Origin: JAGVSR01 sp963742405 | Lineage (GTDB): Bacteria > Pseudomonadota > Alphaproteobacteria > Rhizobiales > Hyphomicrobiaceae | DNA: 64,000 nucleotides | Direction: 5' to 3' | Assembly: GCA_963742405.1 (NCBI GenBank) | Contig: CAVUMB010000007.1 | Span: forward strand, 1 to 64,000 | Part shown: in pieces, positions 18,034 through 25,454 of the stretch | Numbering within the stretch: position 1 is the stretch's first letter | Layout: each line of letters begins with the position of its first letter | Translations under genes and position numbers: made by a program | Notes under the pieces: generated by a model | The model's input: the letters and a program-made list of their open reading frames with translations, nothing else | Database searches by the model: none | What the model was told of the DNA's origin: nothing

Positions 18034-19415
18034 AAAGCGATGAAGTCAGCTATCCCATTCCGCCGCGTCACGACGGACCGGGTTCGGAACTGGAACGTCG
18101 CGTGGAAAAGCTCGCCCGCATCAATGCGGCTCTGATGCAGCGCGTTGAACGCTCCATGGATCAGCAGGCAAATGCTTATTCGCTCTTTCAGACCGCGATC
18201 GGTCTCGAAGGTCAGGTTCGCATCCGCACCGATCAGCTGAAATCAGCCCTCGATCGCCTGGAGCAGGCCAACAGCGAATTGATGATTGCGCGTGACACGG
18301 CCGAGCGGGCCAACCGATTCAAGACGCGATTTTTCACCGCCGTCGGCCATGATCTATTGCAGCCGCTGCACGCCGCGCGGCTGACCCTCTCGGCCATGCT
18401 CGATGGTCAAGGCGACGGCGAGCAGCAGCGCCTCGGCGGCCAGGTCGACCATGCCCTGTCGTCGATTGAGGAACTCTTGAAGACGATCCTCGATCTGTCG
18501 AAGCTTGAGGCTGGCGTAACCGAACCGCAGATCCGCCTGATCGATATCGATCGGTTGTACGGTGACGTCGTTGCCGATCTTGCCCCGATTGCCCGGGCCA
18601 AGAACCTGAGCCTTGGTCACCGACCGACCCGCATGATGGTTCGTTCCGATCCGCTCATGCTACGCCGGATTGTGCAGAACCTGGTCGCCAACGCCGTCCA
18701 CTACACCGACCGCGGTCGTATCCGGCTGCTGGCCCGCCGCCGCGGCTGGCACGTTCGGCTTGAGGTGTGGGACACCGGTCCCGGCATCCCGCCGGCCGAA
18801 CGCAATCGCATTTTCGAGGAATTCCAACGCGGCGCCGCCTCGGAAACGTCCCGCGTCGGCGGCTTTGGCCTCGGATTGTCGATCGTGCAGCGCATGTCGG
18901 AAGCGCTGGGCCACGAACTGGGACTGTTCTCCGGCGTCGGACGCGGCTCCTGCTTTAGCGTCACGACGCCCTTCGCCACACTGCGTGAGCCGCAGCGGGT
19001 CGTCGAAACCTCTGTCGGACCTGATTACGGGCTGCCCCATGCGCACGTGCTCGTGATTGAGAATGAGCCGACGGTCGTCGAGGCGATGCGGGCGCTTCTG
19101 ACGCGATGGGGATGCACGGTGCGGACGGCCGCATCGGCGGAAGACGTCGAAGCATTGTTGCAAGCCGAGCCCGCGTTCAAGCCCGACTTGGTGCTGGCCG
19201 ATTATCATCTGAACCGCGGCCAAACGGGCGTTGCCGTGGTGTCCGACATGCGGCGCAAACTTGGTCTTGATATTCCCGTGATCGTTATTTCCGCCGACCG
19301 CACGCTGACGCAAGCCTCGCTCGCTATCACCAGTCCGTTTGAATTACTTCGCAAACCGGTCAAGCCTGCCGAATTGCGCGCCCTGATGCGCCACATGCTG
19401 GCGGGCGGCACTTGA
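18030..19415 (+). CDS. Hybrid sensor histidine kinase/response regulator
   Basis: 461 residues, no membrane helices, no PAS or other input domain. A coiled-coil of about 90 residues (LEQANSELMIARDTAERANRF) leads into HisKA with the phospho-acceptor in AVGHDLLQPLHAARL. HATPase_c follows with N box LVANAVHY, G1 DTGPGIP and G2 GFGLGLSIV. A C-terminal receiver (from about residue 340, VLVIENEP) has its acceptor Asp in LVLADYHL and Lys in LLRKPVKP. The GHDLLQPLHAARL H-box is that of the NahK/ErcS-like group. Lack of its own sensor fits control by the coupled FIST protein. The likely phosphate target is the NarL-type regulator next door. Confidence 0.88.
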   Translation: MKSDEVSYPIPPRHDGPGSELERRVEKLARINAALMQRVERSMDQQANAYSLFQTAIGLEGQVRIRTDQLKSALDRLEQANSELMIARDTAERANRFKTRFFTAVGHDLLQPLHAARLTLSAMLDGQGDGEQQRLGGQVDHALSSIEELLKTILDLSKLEAGVTEPQIRLIDIDRLYGDVVADLAPIARAKNLSLGHRPTRMMVRSDPLMLRRIVQNLVANAVHYTDRGRIRLLARRRGWHVRLEVWDTGPGIPPAERNRIFEEFQRGAASETSRVGGFGLGLSIVQRMSEALGHELGLFSGVGRGSCFSVTTPFATLREPQRVVETSVGPDYGLPHAHVLVIENEPTVVEAMRALLTRWGCTVRTAASAEDVEALLQAEPAFKPDLVLADYHLNRGQTGVAVVSDMRRKLGLDIPVIVISADRTLTQASLAITSPFELLRKPVKPAELRALMRHMLAGGT

Positions 19416-19418
19416 GGT

Positions 19419-20072
19419 TCAACTACTGCCGGCAAGTTTATCGAAGTCGATGCGGCTGACCTCGATTACGGCCTGGGTCCGTGAGGCCACGTCGAGCTTG
19501 CGTAAGATCTCCGAAACGTGCGCCTTGACGGTCGTTTCCCCGACACCCAGTTCGTGCGCGATCTGTTTATTGAGCAGCCCCTGACGCAGCATGTTGAGCA
19601 CGCGCAACTGCTGCGGCGTCAGCGATGAGAGCCGCGCTCCGATTTGCGATGTTCCGCCGGCATCGCGAGGCGGTGGTTGATAGGATTTGGGCAGCGTCAG
19701 GTTGCCCTGCATCACCGTTTCGATAGCCTCGGCGAGTTCGGGTTTGCGCGCTGACTTCGGTATGAACCCGGCGGCTCCGAGCGTTACCGCCTCGTGGATG
19801 ATGCGGCTGTCTTCGAGCGCCGAAACGATCACGATTGGTTGCTTGGGATCGAGGCTGCGCAGTTCAAGGAAGCCGGCAAAGCCGGACACGCCTGGCATCG
19901 ACAAGTCGAGGAGAACCACATCGAAGCGTTCGCCCCGCCCGATCGTTTCTTTCGCCGCCTCGATGGACGAGGCTTCTCTGATGGTTGCATCCGGATAGCT
20001 CGCCTTGATGGCCAACGTCAGCGCATCACGAAAAAGCGGGTGATCGTCCACCACTAGGAAGCTTACGTCCAT
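19419..20072 (-). CDS. NarL/FixJ-type response regulator
   Basis: 217 residues. A receiver domain (residues 4-120) has acidic pocket VVDDHP, phospho-acceptor Asp in VVLLDLSMPG, the switch Ser in IVSAL and Lys in FIPKS. A linker and a LuxR-type helix-turn-helix (LTPQQLRVLNMLRQGLLNKQIA, then ETTVKAHVSEILRKL) follow. It is convergent with the hybrid kinase, three bases apart, completing a FIST, kinase, regulator set. Target genes are unknown. The 424-bp region upstream of its start (20073-20496) is shared with the OmpA/BON gene and could contain its own operator. Confidence 0.88.
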   Translation of the reverse strand: MDVSFLVVDDHPLFRDALTLAIKASYPDATIREASSIEAAKETIGRGERFDVVLLDLSMPGVSGFAGFLELRSLDPKQPIVIVSALEDSRIIHEAVTLGAAGFIPKSARKPELAEAIETVMQGNLTLPKSYQPPPRDAGGTSQIGARLSSLTPQQLRVLNMLRQGLLNKQIAHELGVGETTVKAHVSEILRKLDVASRTQAVIEVSRIDFDKLAGSS

Positions 20073-20496
20073 CGTCTCCGGCCTCAGGACTTCGCGGCCG
20101 CCCTATGCCGGGCAGCGTCTCACGGCTGGTGGTCTACGTGACGCCGCAGCATGTGTCAAAAAAGTAGCACATTTGAATGAATGCCGCGTTGAAGGATATG
20201 GCGGCAGCGTGCGAGCCATCTGTGGCTTACCGACCGCACTCCGGCAGCGCAATGATTCGCTGGAATTTATATATGGAAATCATATAGTTATGGCGCGCAC
20301 CAAAGGGCCTGCTCGCTTGGAAAGCGAGTTCCGCTCCTCTATACTGCGCCCACGGCGGGGGAGGGGACCCGCCCCGGCACAGCGACGAGGCGTTGCGTTC
20401 GAATGAACGGCGTCCCGCCGTCGTGCTCTGTCGCGCGGCAGCTGGCGAAGACGCCGGTGGCCGATCCGCGTCGAGGACTTGGGGAGCACCGGTTTT
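20073..20496. other. Divergent intergenic region with hairpins
   Basis: No gene seen. It separates the response regulator (minus) from the OmpA/BON gene (plus). An AT-rich patch at about 20265-20292 is the best place for a promoter. Two hairpins follow: 20312-20328 (described separately) and GGCGGG/CCCGCC at 20354-20373. GGGGAG at 20481-20486 is the ribosome binding site of the next gene. Confidence 0.45.
20312..20328 (+). other. Hairpin identical in form to a tRNA-Ser(GGA) anticodon arm
   Basis: CTCGC and GCGAG (5 bp) enclose the loop TTGGAAA, so the whole 17-mer reads as an anticodon arm with anticodon GGA. The flanks do not form D, T or acceptor arms, so this is not a tRNA gene. It may be a decayed tRNA fragment or an independent hairpin in the leader of the OmpA/BON transcript. 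Confidence 0.4.
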
Positions 20497-22551
20497 ATGA
20501 GATGCAATCCTTGGCGGTGGCTTTGGGGCCTCCTGCTGATCGCTCCACTGAGCTGGATCGTCCTGCACTTGCATCACACTGCAATCGAGAACGACTTGCG
20601 CGCCCGCGCGACCGAGGCGCTGGAGCGTGCGGGGCTCAGTTGGGCCGCAACCTCATTCTCAGGCCGCGATGCAAGTCTGACCGGACTGGCGCCCGAGGAG
20701 GCCGAACCTTCGCAAGCAGCCGATCTTGTCCGCAGTGTTTGGGGCGTGCGTGTCGTCGATGCCCGAACGGATTTGATCAAGAGTGTCGAAACGCTCGTCT
20801 GGTCCGCAAAACTCGAACCCGCCGGCGTCGTGCGCCTGTCGGGTTTCGTCCCCGGTGAACCGGCGCGCAAGGCCCTTCTGCAAGCTGTTCGCGCAACGTT
20901 GCCCAACGCGCGCATCGAAGACGGTATGAAGCTGGCCCGTGGCGGCCCGCCTCGAGACGTTTTTATCAACGGCGCTGGATTTGGTTTGAAGCAACTCGCC
21001 GCCCTGCAAGAAGGCAGCGTTGAACTATCCGGTACCGCTTTGTCGATTGCCGGTCTGGCGGCCGATCGGGGAAGCCTCAAAACAGTTCGCTCGCGACTGA
21101 AATCATTGCCGTCCGGCATCACGCTGGCGCGCGAGGCGATCTCGGGACCTCACATTGAAACGTATGTCTGGGGCGCCGTGGCCTCGGCCAGTCAGCTCGC
21201 GCTGTCGGGCTATGCACCGACGGAGGAGATCCGCGATCAGCTCTTCCGGTCCGCAAAAACGCTTTTTTCTGATCGGGCCATCGTCGACCGGGTGGAAGTT
21301 GCCGAAGGCGCGCCGGGAGGCTTTGCCGTCGCCGTGCAAGCCGGTCTTGACCAACTGCATCGGCTACGCTCGGGCGAGTTCGCATTTTCGGGAACCGCAG
21401 CGATGCTCAAGGGCGAAGCGGTCGACAAGGCCACCGCTGACAGCGTCAGAAGCGCTTTTATTTCCGCCGTCAAACCACCCCTCACAGCAGAGACAAAGAT
21501 CACTGCTCCAGAGCCCCCGCCTCCACCTTCGCCGCCGGCCGTCGCTCCCGCGCCAGAGCCACCGCCACCGCCACCGCCCCCGGTCGCCGCGCCGGCGCCA
21601 ATTGCTGCGCCGCCTCCTTATTCGACCATAGCGCGCATTGAGGGCGGCCAGATCGAACTCACTGGCAACGTGCCGAGTGAAGACGAACGCATTGCGCTCG
21701 TCACGGCTACACGCGGCCGTTTCCCGGATCTTTCCGTGAAGGACAATCTTGACGTGAAAGCTGGTGCGCCGGACGGCTGGCGCGCCTGCCTGCTCGCGGG
21801 GCTGAGCGGCCTCGGCCGGCTGACGACCGGCGATCTGACCATGTCCGGCTTGAACCTGACGGCAAAAGGCATCACCAACGACGACGACGTGGCCAAGGCA
21901 CTCGCTGCCGAGGTCAAGGGTGCGGCCGGACAGGGATGCGAAACGTCTGTCGACGTCACGAGCACCGGCGAAAAGCAAGCCGAGAAGCGCCGCCGGGCCG
22001 AAGAAGAAGCCCGCTTGATCGCGCAAGCCAAGGCCAAGGAGCTTGAGCAGCAGCGCCTTGCTGCCGAGATCGAAGCGCGCCGCAAGGCTGAGCAGGACGA
22101 ACAAACAAAGGCTGCCTCCGCCGCCCAAGCTGCGGCCGCAAATGCCGCCAATGACGCGCGTTTGGTGGCTGCGCGGGCAGAAGCGGCCAAATGCGAAAAG
22201 CTGCTCAGTGCGGCAATGGCCGTCGGCGTCATCAACTTCAAGCGCGCCGATGCAGCGCTCGAACCCGCCAGCAAGCCGACGCTCGACGCGCTGGCCAAAA
22301 TCGCAAACCAATGTCCGGGGTTCAAGATCAGCATCGAGGGTCACACTGATGCGGAAGGTATTCCCGAGCGCAACAACCCGCTGTCGGAACGCCGCGCCAA
22401 AGCCGTCAGCGATTATCTGATCAGCGTCGGCGTCGAACCCGCGCGGTTGAAGGCGGTAGGCTACGGCGCGGAGCGACCCATCGCTGACAATGCAACGCCG
22501 GAAGGCCGTTCAAAGAATCGCCGCATCGAATTCAAGGTCATGGCCGAGTAG
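20497..22551 (+). CDS. OmpA family protein with BON-like domains
   Basis: About 684 residues. One N-terminal membrane segment (WLWGLLLIAPLSWIVLHLH) leads to a periplasmic region of BON-type repeats (segments such as VVRLSGFVPGEPARKAL, QLALSGYAPTEEIRDQL and QIELTGNVPSEDERIAL). A long Pro/Ala linker (about 21505-21620) and an Ala/Glu/Lys-rich coiled coil follow. The C-terminal OmpA peptidoglycan-binding domain is INFKRADAALEPAS, then ISIEGHTDAEGIPERN and LSERRAKAVSDYLI, then NRRIEFKV. The architecture resembles ArfA-like and envelope-anchoring proteins. I start at ATG 20497, ten bases after GGGGAG; the frame is open to 20479. It precedes two other membrane-anchored genes that may form an operon. 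Confidence 0.83.
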   Translation: MRCNPWRWLWGLLLIAPLSWIVLHLHHTAIENDLRARATEALERAGLSWAATSFSGRDASLTGLAPEEAEPSQAADLVRSVWGVRVVDARTDLIKSVETLVWSAKLEPAGVVRLSGFVPGEPARKALLQAVRATLPNARIEDGMKLARGGPPRDVFINGAGFGLKQLAALQEGSVELSGTALSIAGLAADRGSLKTVRSRLKSLPSGITLAREAISGPHIETYVWGAVASASQLALSGYAPTEEIRDQLFRSAKTLFSDRAIVDRVEVAEGAPGGFAVAVQAGLDQLHRLRSGEFAFSGTAAMLKGEAVDKATADSVRSAFISAVKPPLTAETKITAPEPPPPPSPPAVAPAPEPPPPPPPPVAAPAPIAAPPPYSTIARIEGGQIELTGNVPSEDERIALVTATRGRFPDLSVKDNLDVKAGAPDGWRACLLAGLSGLGRLTTGDLTMSGLNLTAKGITNDDDVAKALAAEVKGAAGQGCETSVDVTSTGEKQAEKRRRAEEEARLIAQAKAKELEQQRLAAEIEARRKAEQDEQTKAASAAQAAAANAANDARLVAARAEAAKCEKLLSAAMAVGVINFKRADAALEPASKPTLDALAKIANQCPGFKISIEGHTDAEGIPERNNPLSERRAKAVSDYLISVGVEPARLKAVGYGAERPIADNATPEGRSKNRRIEFKVMAE

Positions 22552-22584
22552 CAGCGGCCACGGGCGCCGACGGGGGATCACACC

Positions 22585-22683
22585 ATGGACTATCTCTTGA
22601 TCAAGCTGATCTGGTATGTGGCCGGCGCCTTCGCGTTCGGTGTTTTTGCAGGTTGGGTGTCGTGCGGTGAGCCCGAGGACTAG
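22585..22683 (+). CDS. Membrane microprotein, 32 aa
   Basis: An ATG at 22585, preceded by GGGGGA (22572-22577, eight bases away), opens a 32-codon frame ending TAG at 22681-22683. The product is MDYLLIKLIWYVAG followed by a hydrophobic stretch to FAGWVSCGEPED: one membrane helix with a short acidic tail and a single cysteine. It sits 33 bp after the OmpA/BON stop and 45 bp before the next gene, whose N-terminal anchor has a similar helix-then-Cys-Gly layout. Start signal, spacing and strand suggest a real gene of the same operon. Function unknown. Confidence 0.55.
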   Translation: MDYLLIKLIWYVAGAFAFGVFAGWVSCGEPED

Positions 22684-22728
22684 GACGGCTATGCCGTTCG
22701 TCAACGAGGTTCGATGGAGTAGGTTGCA

Positions 22729-24508
22729 ATGATCACGCTGGCCTTGCAGATCTTTCTGCTGCTGCTGTCCGCTTATCTCGCGGGCTGCATGGTGGGCTGC
22801 ATTCTGCGCCGTGCAATGCACGAGCCCAAGCCCGTCGCCGCTGCCATCACGGCGCCGCTCGATGTTTCGCCCCAAGCCCGCCCGGCCGCGCCGGCAATGG
22901 ATCAGGCCCGCTTCGAAACTGCATTGACAGGCAAAGCTCCGCTGCCCGTTGCCGTGGCTCCTCCTGGCGAGCCGGTAGTGGAAGTCCGGTCGAGGCCTGC
23001 TCCAGCCGCGCCCGACGGCCGGACGGCGGAGATCGAGATTATCAAGGTTCCGGTTGCCTCCCCCGAACCGGCCGCGGTCCTCGACATCCCCATGGCCCCC
23101 GCAACGCCGGCCGAGCCTCCCGCTCCCCTTGCGGCGAATCCAGAACTGCTGCCGCCACCACCACCACCGCCGCCCCCGATCGGCGCCGCGCAGATGGCGA
23201 GCTACGCCGCCGTGGCCGCGGCAGCTGCCGCCGCCCGCGTAGCCGTTGATGCCGAAACCGCAAACCAGTCCGAACCTCAAACGTCGACCGAGCCCGAGCT
23301 TGACCCTGAGCCAAGTTCCGAACCGGAAATGATGGCTTCGATCGACACCATCACATTCGTCGACGTCGAACCGGCGCCAGAGCCTGAAGCCGCGCTGCAA
23401 CCCTGAATCTGAACCTGAACCTGAACTAGAATTTGAACCGGCTCATGCCGAACCGGTCGAGATCGCACCGCCGGCGGAGCCGCAGCCGGCCGCGTCCACG
23501 CCCGCTCCGATGCCAGCGACGACGCAACCATTTCAGCCAGGCCCGCTCGCTGCGGACGACTTGAAGCGTATCCGCGGCATTGACGCCGATCTGCAAAGTC
23601 GCCTCAACGCGCAAAACATTCACCGCTTCGCCGATATCGCGTCCTGGTCTGCAGCGGACGTGACACGCATGAGTCAGTCCCTCGGCGTCTTGGGACGGAT
23701 CGAACAAGAGAACTGGATCGAACAGGCACAGATCCTGGCCCGCGGCAGCGAAACGGAGTATTCCCGTCGTCAACGCGTTGCGGCGACGACCGCCGCCGTC
23801 GGCATGGCCGCTGCGACCGCCGCCGCGGCAGCGAATGCATTGGTGCACAAGAGTGCGGTCCCGGATCGGCTCACACGCATCATCGGCATCGACCCGGGTA
23901 CCGAAAAAACACTCCATGGTCTTGGTGTCACGCGTTACGCGGACATCGCGCAGTGGACCTCGTCGGACATCGAGCACGTCGAAGCGGTTCTTGATCGCCC
24001 CGGCCGTGTTGGACTTGATAACTGGGTTGAACAGGCCCGGGTGTTAGCGCGCTACGCCGGCGATAGCGAAGTCCGTCCCGCCGCTGCTGCTGCTGAGACC
24101 GAGCCGCGTCCCGTCCGTTTGGCGGACGCAATCCGCGAAAACCGCGCATCAAAAGTGGGTGAGCCTGCTGTGCCGCGCAACGATATTGCCGGCCTGAGGT
24201 CGGTGCGCTCACAGGCACTGCGCGGCGAAACCCCAAGCCTCGGCGATCGCGTCGACGACTTGAAGCGCATTCGCGGTATTGGGGTGCTGATTGAAAAGCG
24301 TCTCAATGCTCTTGGCATCACGAGCTACGAACAGGTCGCCAACTGGACCAAAGCCGACATCGACAGCGTCAGCACACAGCTCGATTTCAAGGGCCGTGTC
24401 GAGCGCGAGAACTGGATCGAGCAGGCGCGTATCCTCGCGTCGGGCGGCCAGACGGAGTTTTCCCGCCGTGTCGATCGCGGCGAAGTCGAGACAAGCAAGA
24501 ATAGCTGA
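22729..24508 (+). CDS. Membrane-anchored protein with three helix-hairpin-helix repeats, one frame break
   Basis: The N-terminus is one membrane helix (IFLLLLSAYLAGCMVGC). A ~200-residue Pro/Ala/Glu-rich tether follows, including a run of prolines near 23152-23180 and Glu-Pro repeats. Three homologous ~70-residue modules come next: RIRGIDADLQSRLNAQNI, RIIGIDPGTEKTLHGLGV and RIRGIGVLIEKRLNALGI, each followed by an (A/T)xW segment and (E/L/V)NW(I/V)EQA(R/Q)(I/V)LA. Modules 1 and 3 end with TE(F/Y)SRR. These are helix-hairpin-helix folds of the kind seen in Hyphomicrobiales proteins of unknown role; DNA or nucleic-acid binding is inferred only. The frame breaks near 23403 inside the Glu-Pro stretch and the shifted frame continues the same composition, so I treat it as one gene of about 593 codons. 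Confidence 0.68.
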
Positions 24509-24519
24509 AGTGGACGGTT

Positions 24520-25422
24520 CTACGCCGGATCGGTGCGCTCGAGGAACCGGCGCACTTCCGCGATTGACGCCGCATCACGCAACAGCGGCGCATGACCCTG
24601 TCCGGCGATGGCGAGTTCCGTCAGATCCGCATGCCGTTGTCGCATGGCCTCAACAGTCGCCTCTGACAAAAGATCGGAGTTGATGCCGCGAATGACCATG
24701 ACCGGCACACGCTTCAATGCATCGAACTGCGCCCACAGCGGCGGGATCGGCCCATCGGTGGACGAGAACGCCTGACCCAGTTTCGGGTCGTAGCCGGGTG
24801 CCGGCCGGCCGTTCTTCTCATTGAAAAACTGTCGCGCGATCGGCTCCCATTCGCTATCGGCAATGGCCGTGAAGGCGTACTTGTTCATGTCGCGCACCAT
24901 CGCTGCAGCCTCCGACCAGTCGCGCGGCAACGGCATGCGGCCGACATAGGAGGCGATCCGCGAGAGCCCGTCGCGCTCAATCACCGGCCCGATGTCATTC
25001 AGGATGACTGGTCCGATGAAGCTCGGCTGCGCCGCAGCCATGACAATGGTGATGAGCCCCCCGCGCGACGTGCCGAGGATCGCTGTTCCCTCAAGCTGCC
25101 GCGCAATCATGAAATCGAGTACGTCCTGCATTTCGCAAGGCACTGTGTAGTTGCGCCAATCGCTATCATAGTCGGAATGCCCCCTTCCGCGGCTGTCCAA
25201 CGTATAGACGTCGCGTGCGCGATCACCCGAAGACAAGCCGAGCGCAATCTCATGAAAGTCACGGCTGTTGCGCGTCAGGCCCGGCAAACATAGGAGCGGA
25301 CGAACGGCCACGGTCGCGGTTGCGGGTGTGGCGTGCCGGGCAGGGTAGCGGCGGGCATAGAGCTTCAATCCGTTGCGCTGGACGAAATAGATCTCTTCGA
25401 AGCGCTGCAGCGCCGCTGTCAT
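24520..25422 (-). CDS. Alpha/beta hydrolase
   Basis: 300 residues of the alpha/beta hydrolase fold. The oxyanion-hole segment is LLCLPGLTRNSRDF, and the DSRGRGHSDYD loop follows. The nucleophile elbow is GTSRGG (Ser about residue 127), the acid lies in a strand near VMVIRGINSDLLSE, and the catalytic His is in GQGHAPLL. No signal peptide is present, so it is cytoplasmic. It is similar to the many esterase/lactonase-like members encoded near dapA in this group; the substrate is unknown. It ends 12 bp from the convergent HHH gene and lies 32 bp downstream of the lytic transglycosylase stop-start gap region. Confidence 0.82.
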   Translation of the reverse strand: MTAALQRFEEIYFVQRNGLKLYARRYPARHATPATATVAVRPLLCLPGLTRNSRDFHEIALGLSSGDRARDVYTLDSRGRGHSDYDSDWRNYTVPCEMQDVLDFMIARQLEGTAILGTSRGGLITIVMAAAQPSFIGPVILNDIGPVIERDGLSRIASYVGRMPLPRDWSEAAAMVRDMNKYAFTAIADSEWEPIARQFFNEKNGRPAPGYDPKLGQAFSSTDGPIPPLWAQFDALKRVPVMVIRGINSDLLSEATVEAMRQRHADLTELAIAGQGHAPLLRDAASIAEVRRFLERTDPA

Positions 25423-25454
25423 TATGCCCCCGCTCTAATTTTCACACCGCCGCG

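Noticed and set aside
20312..20328. Functional tRNA-Ser
   Set aside because: Only the anticodon arm can be formed; D, T and acceptor arms are absent in the flanking sequence.
21364..22344. Minus-strand open frames opposite the OmpA/BON gene
   Set aside because: Shadow frames; the plus-strand gene has clear domains and a ribosome binding site.
22510..23400. Minus-strand open frame opposite the HHH-protein tether
   Set aside because: Mirrors the low-complexity Pro/Ala coding region on the plus strand.
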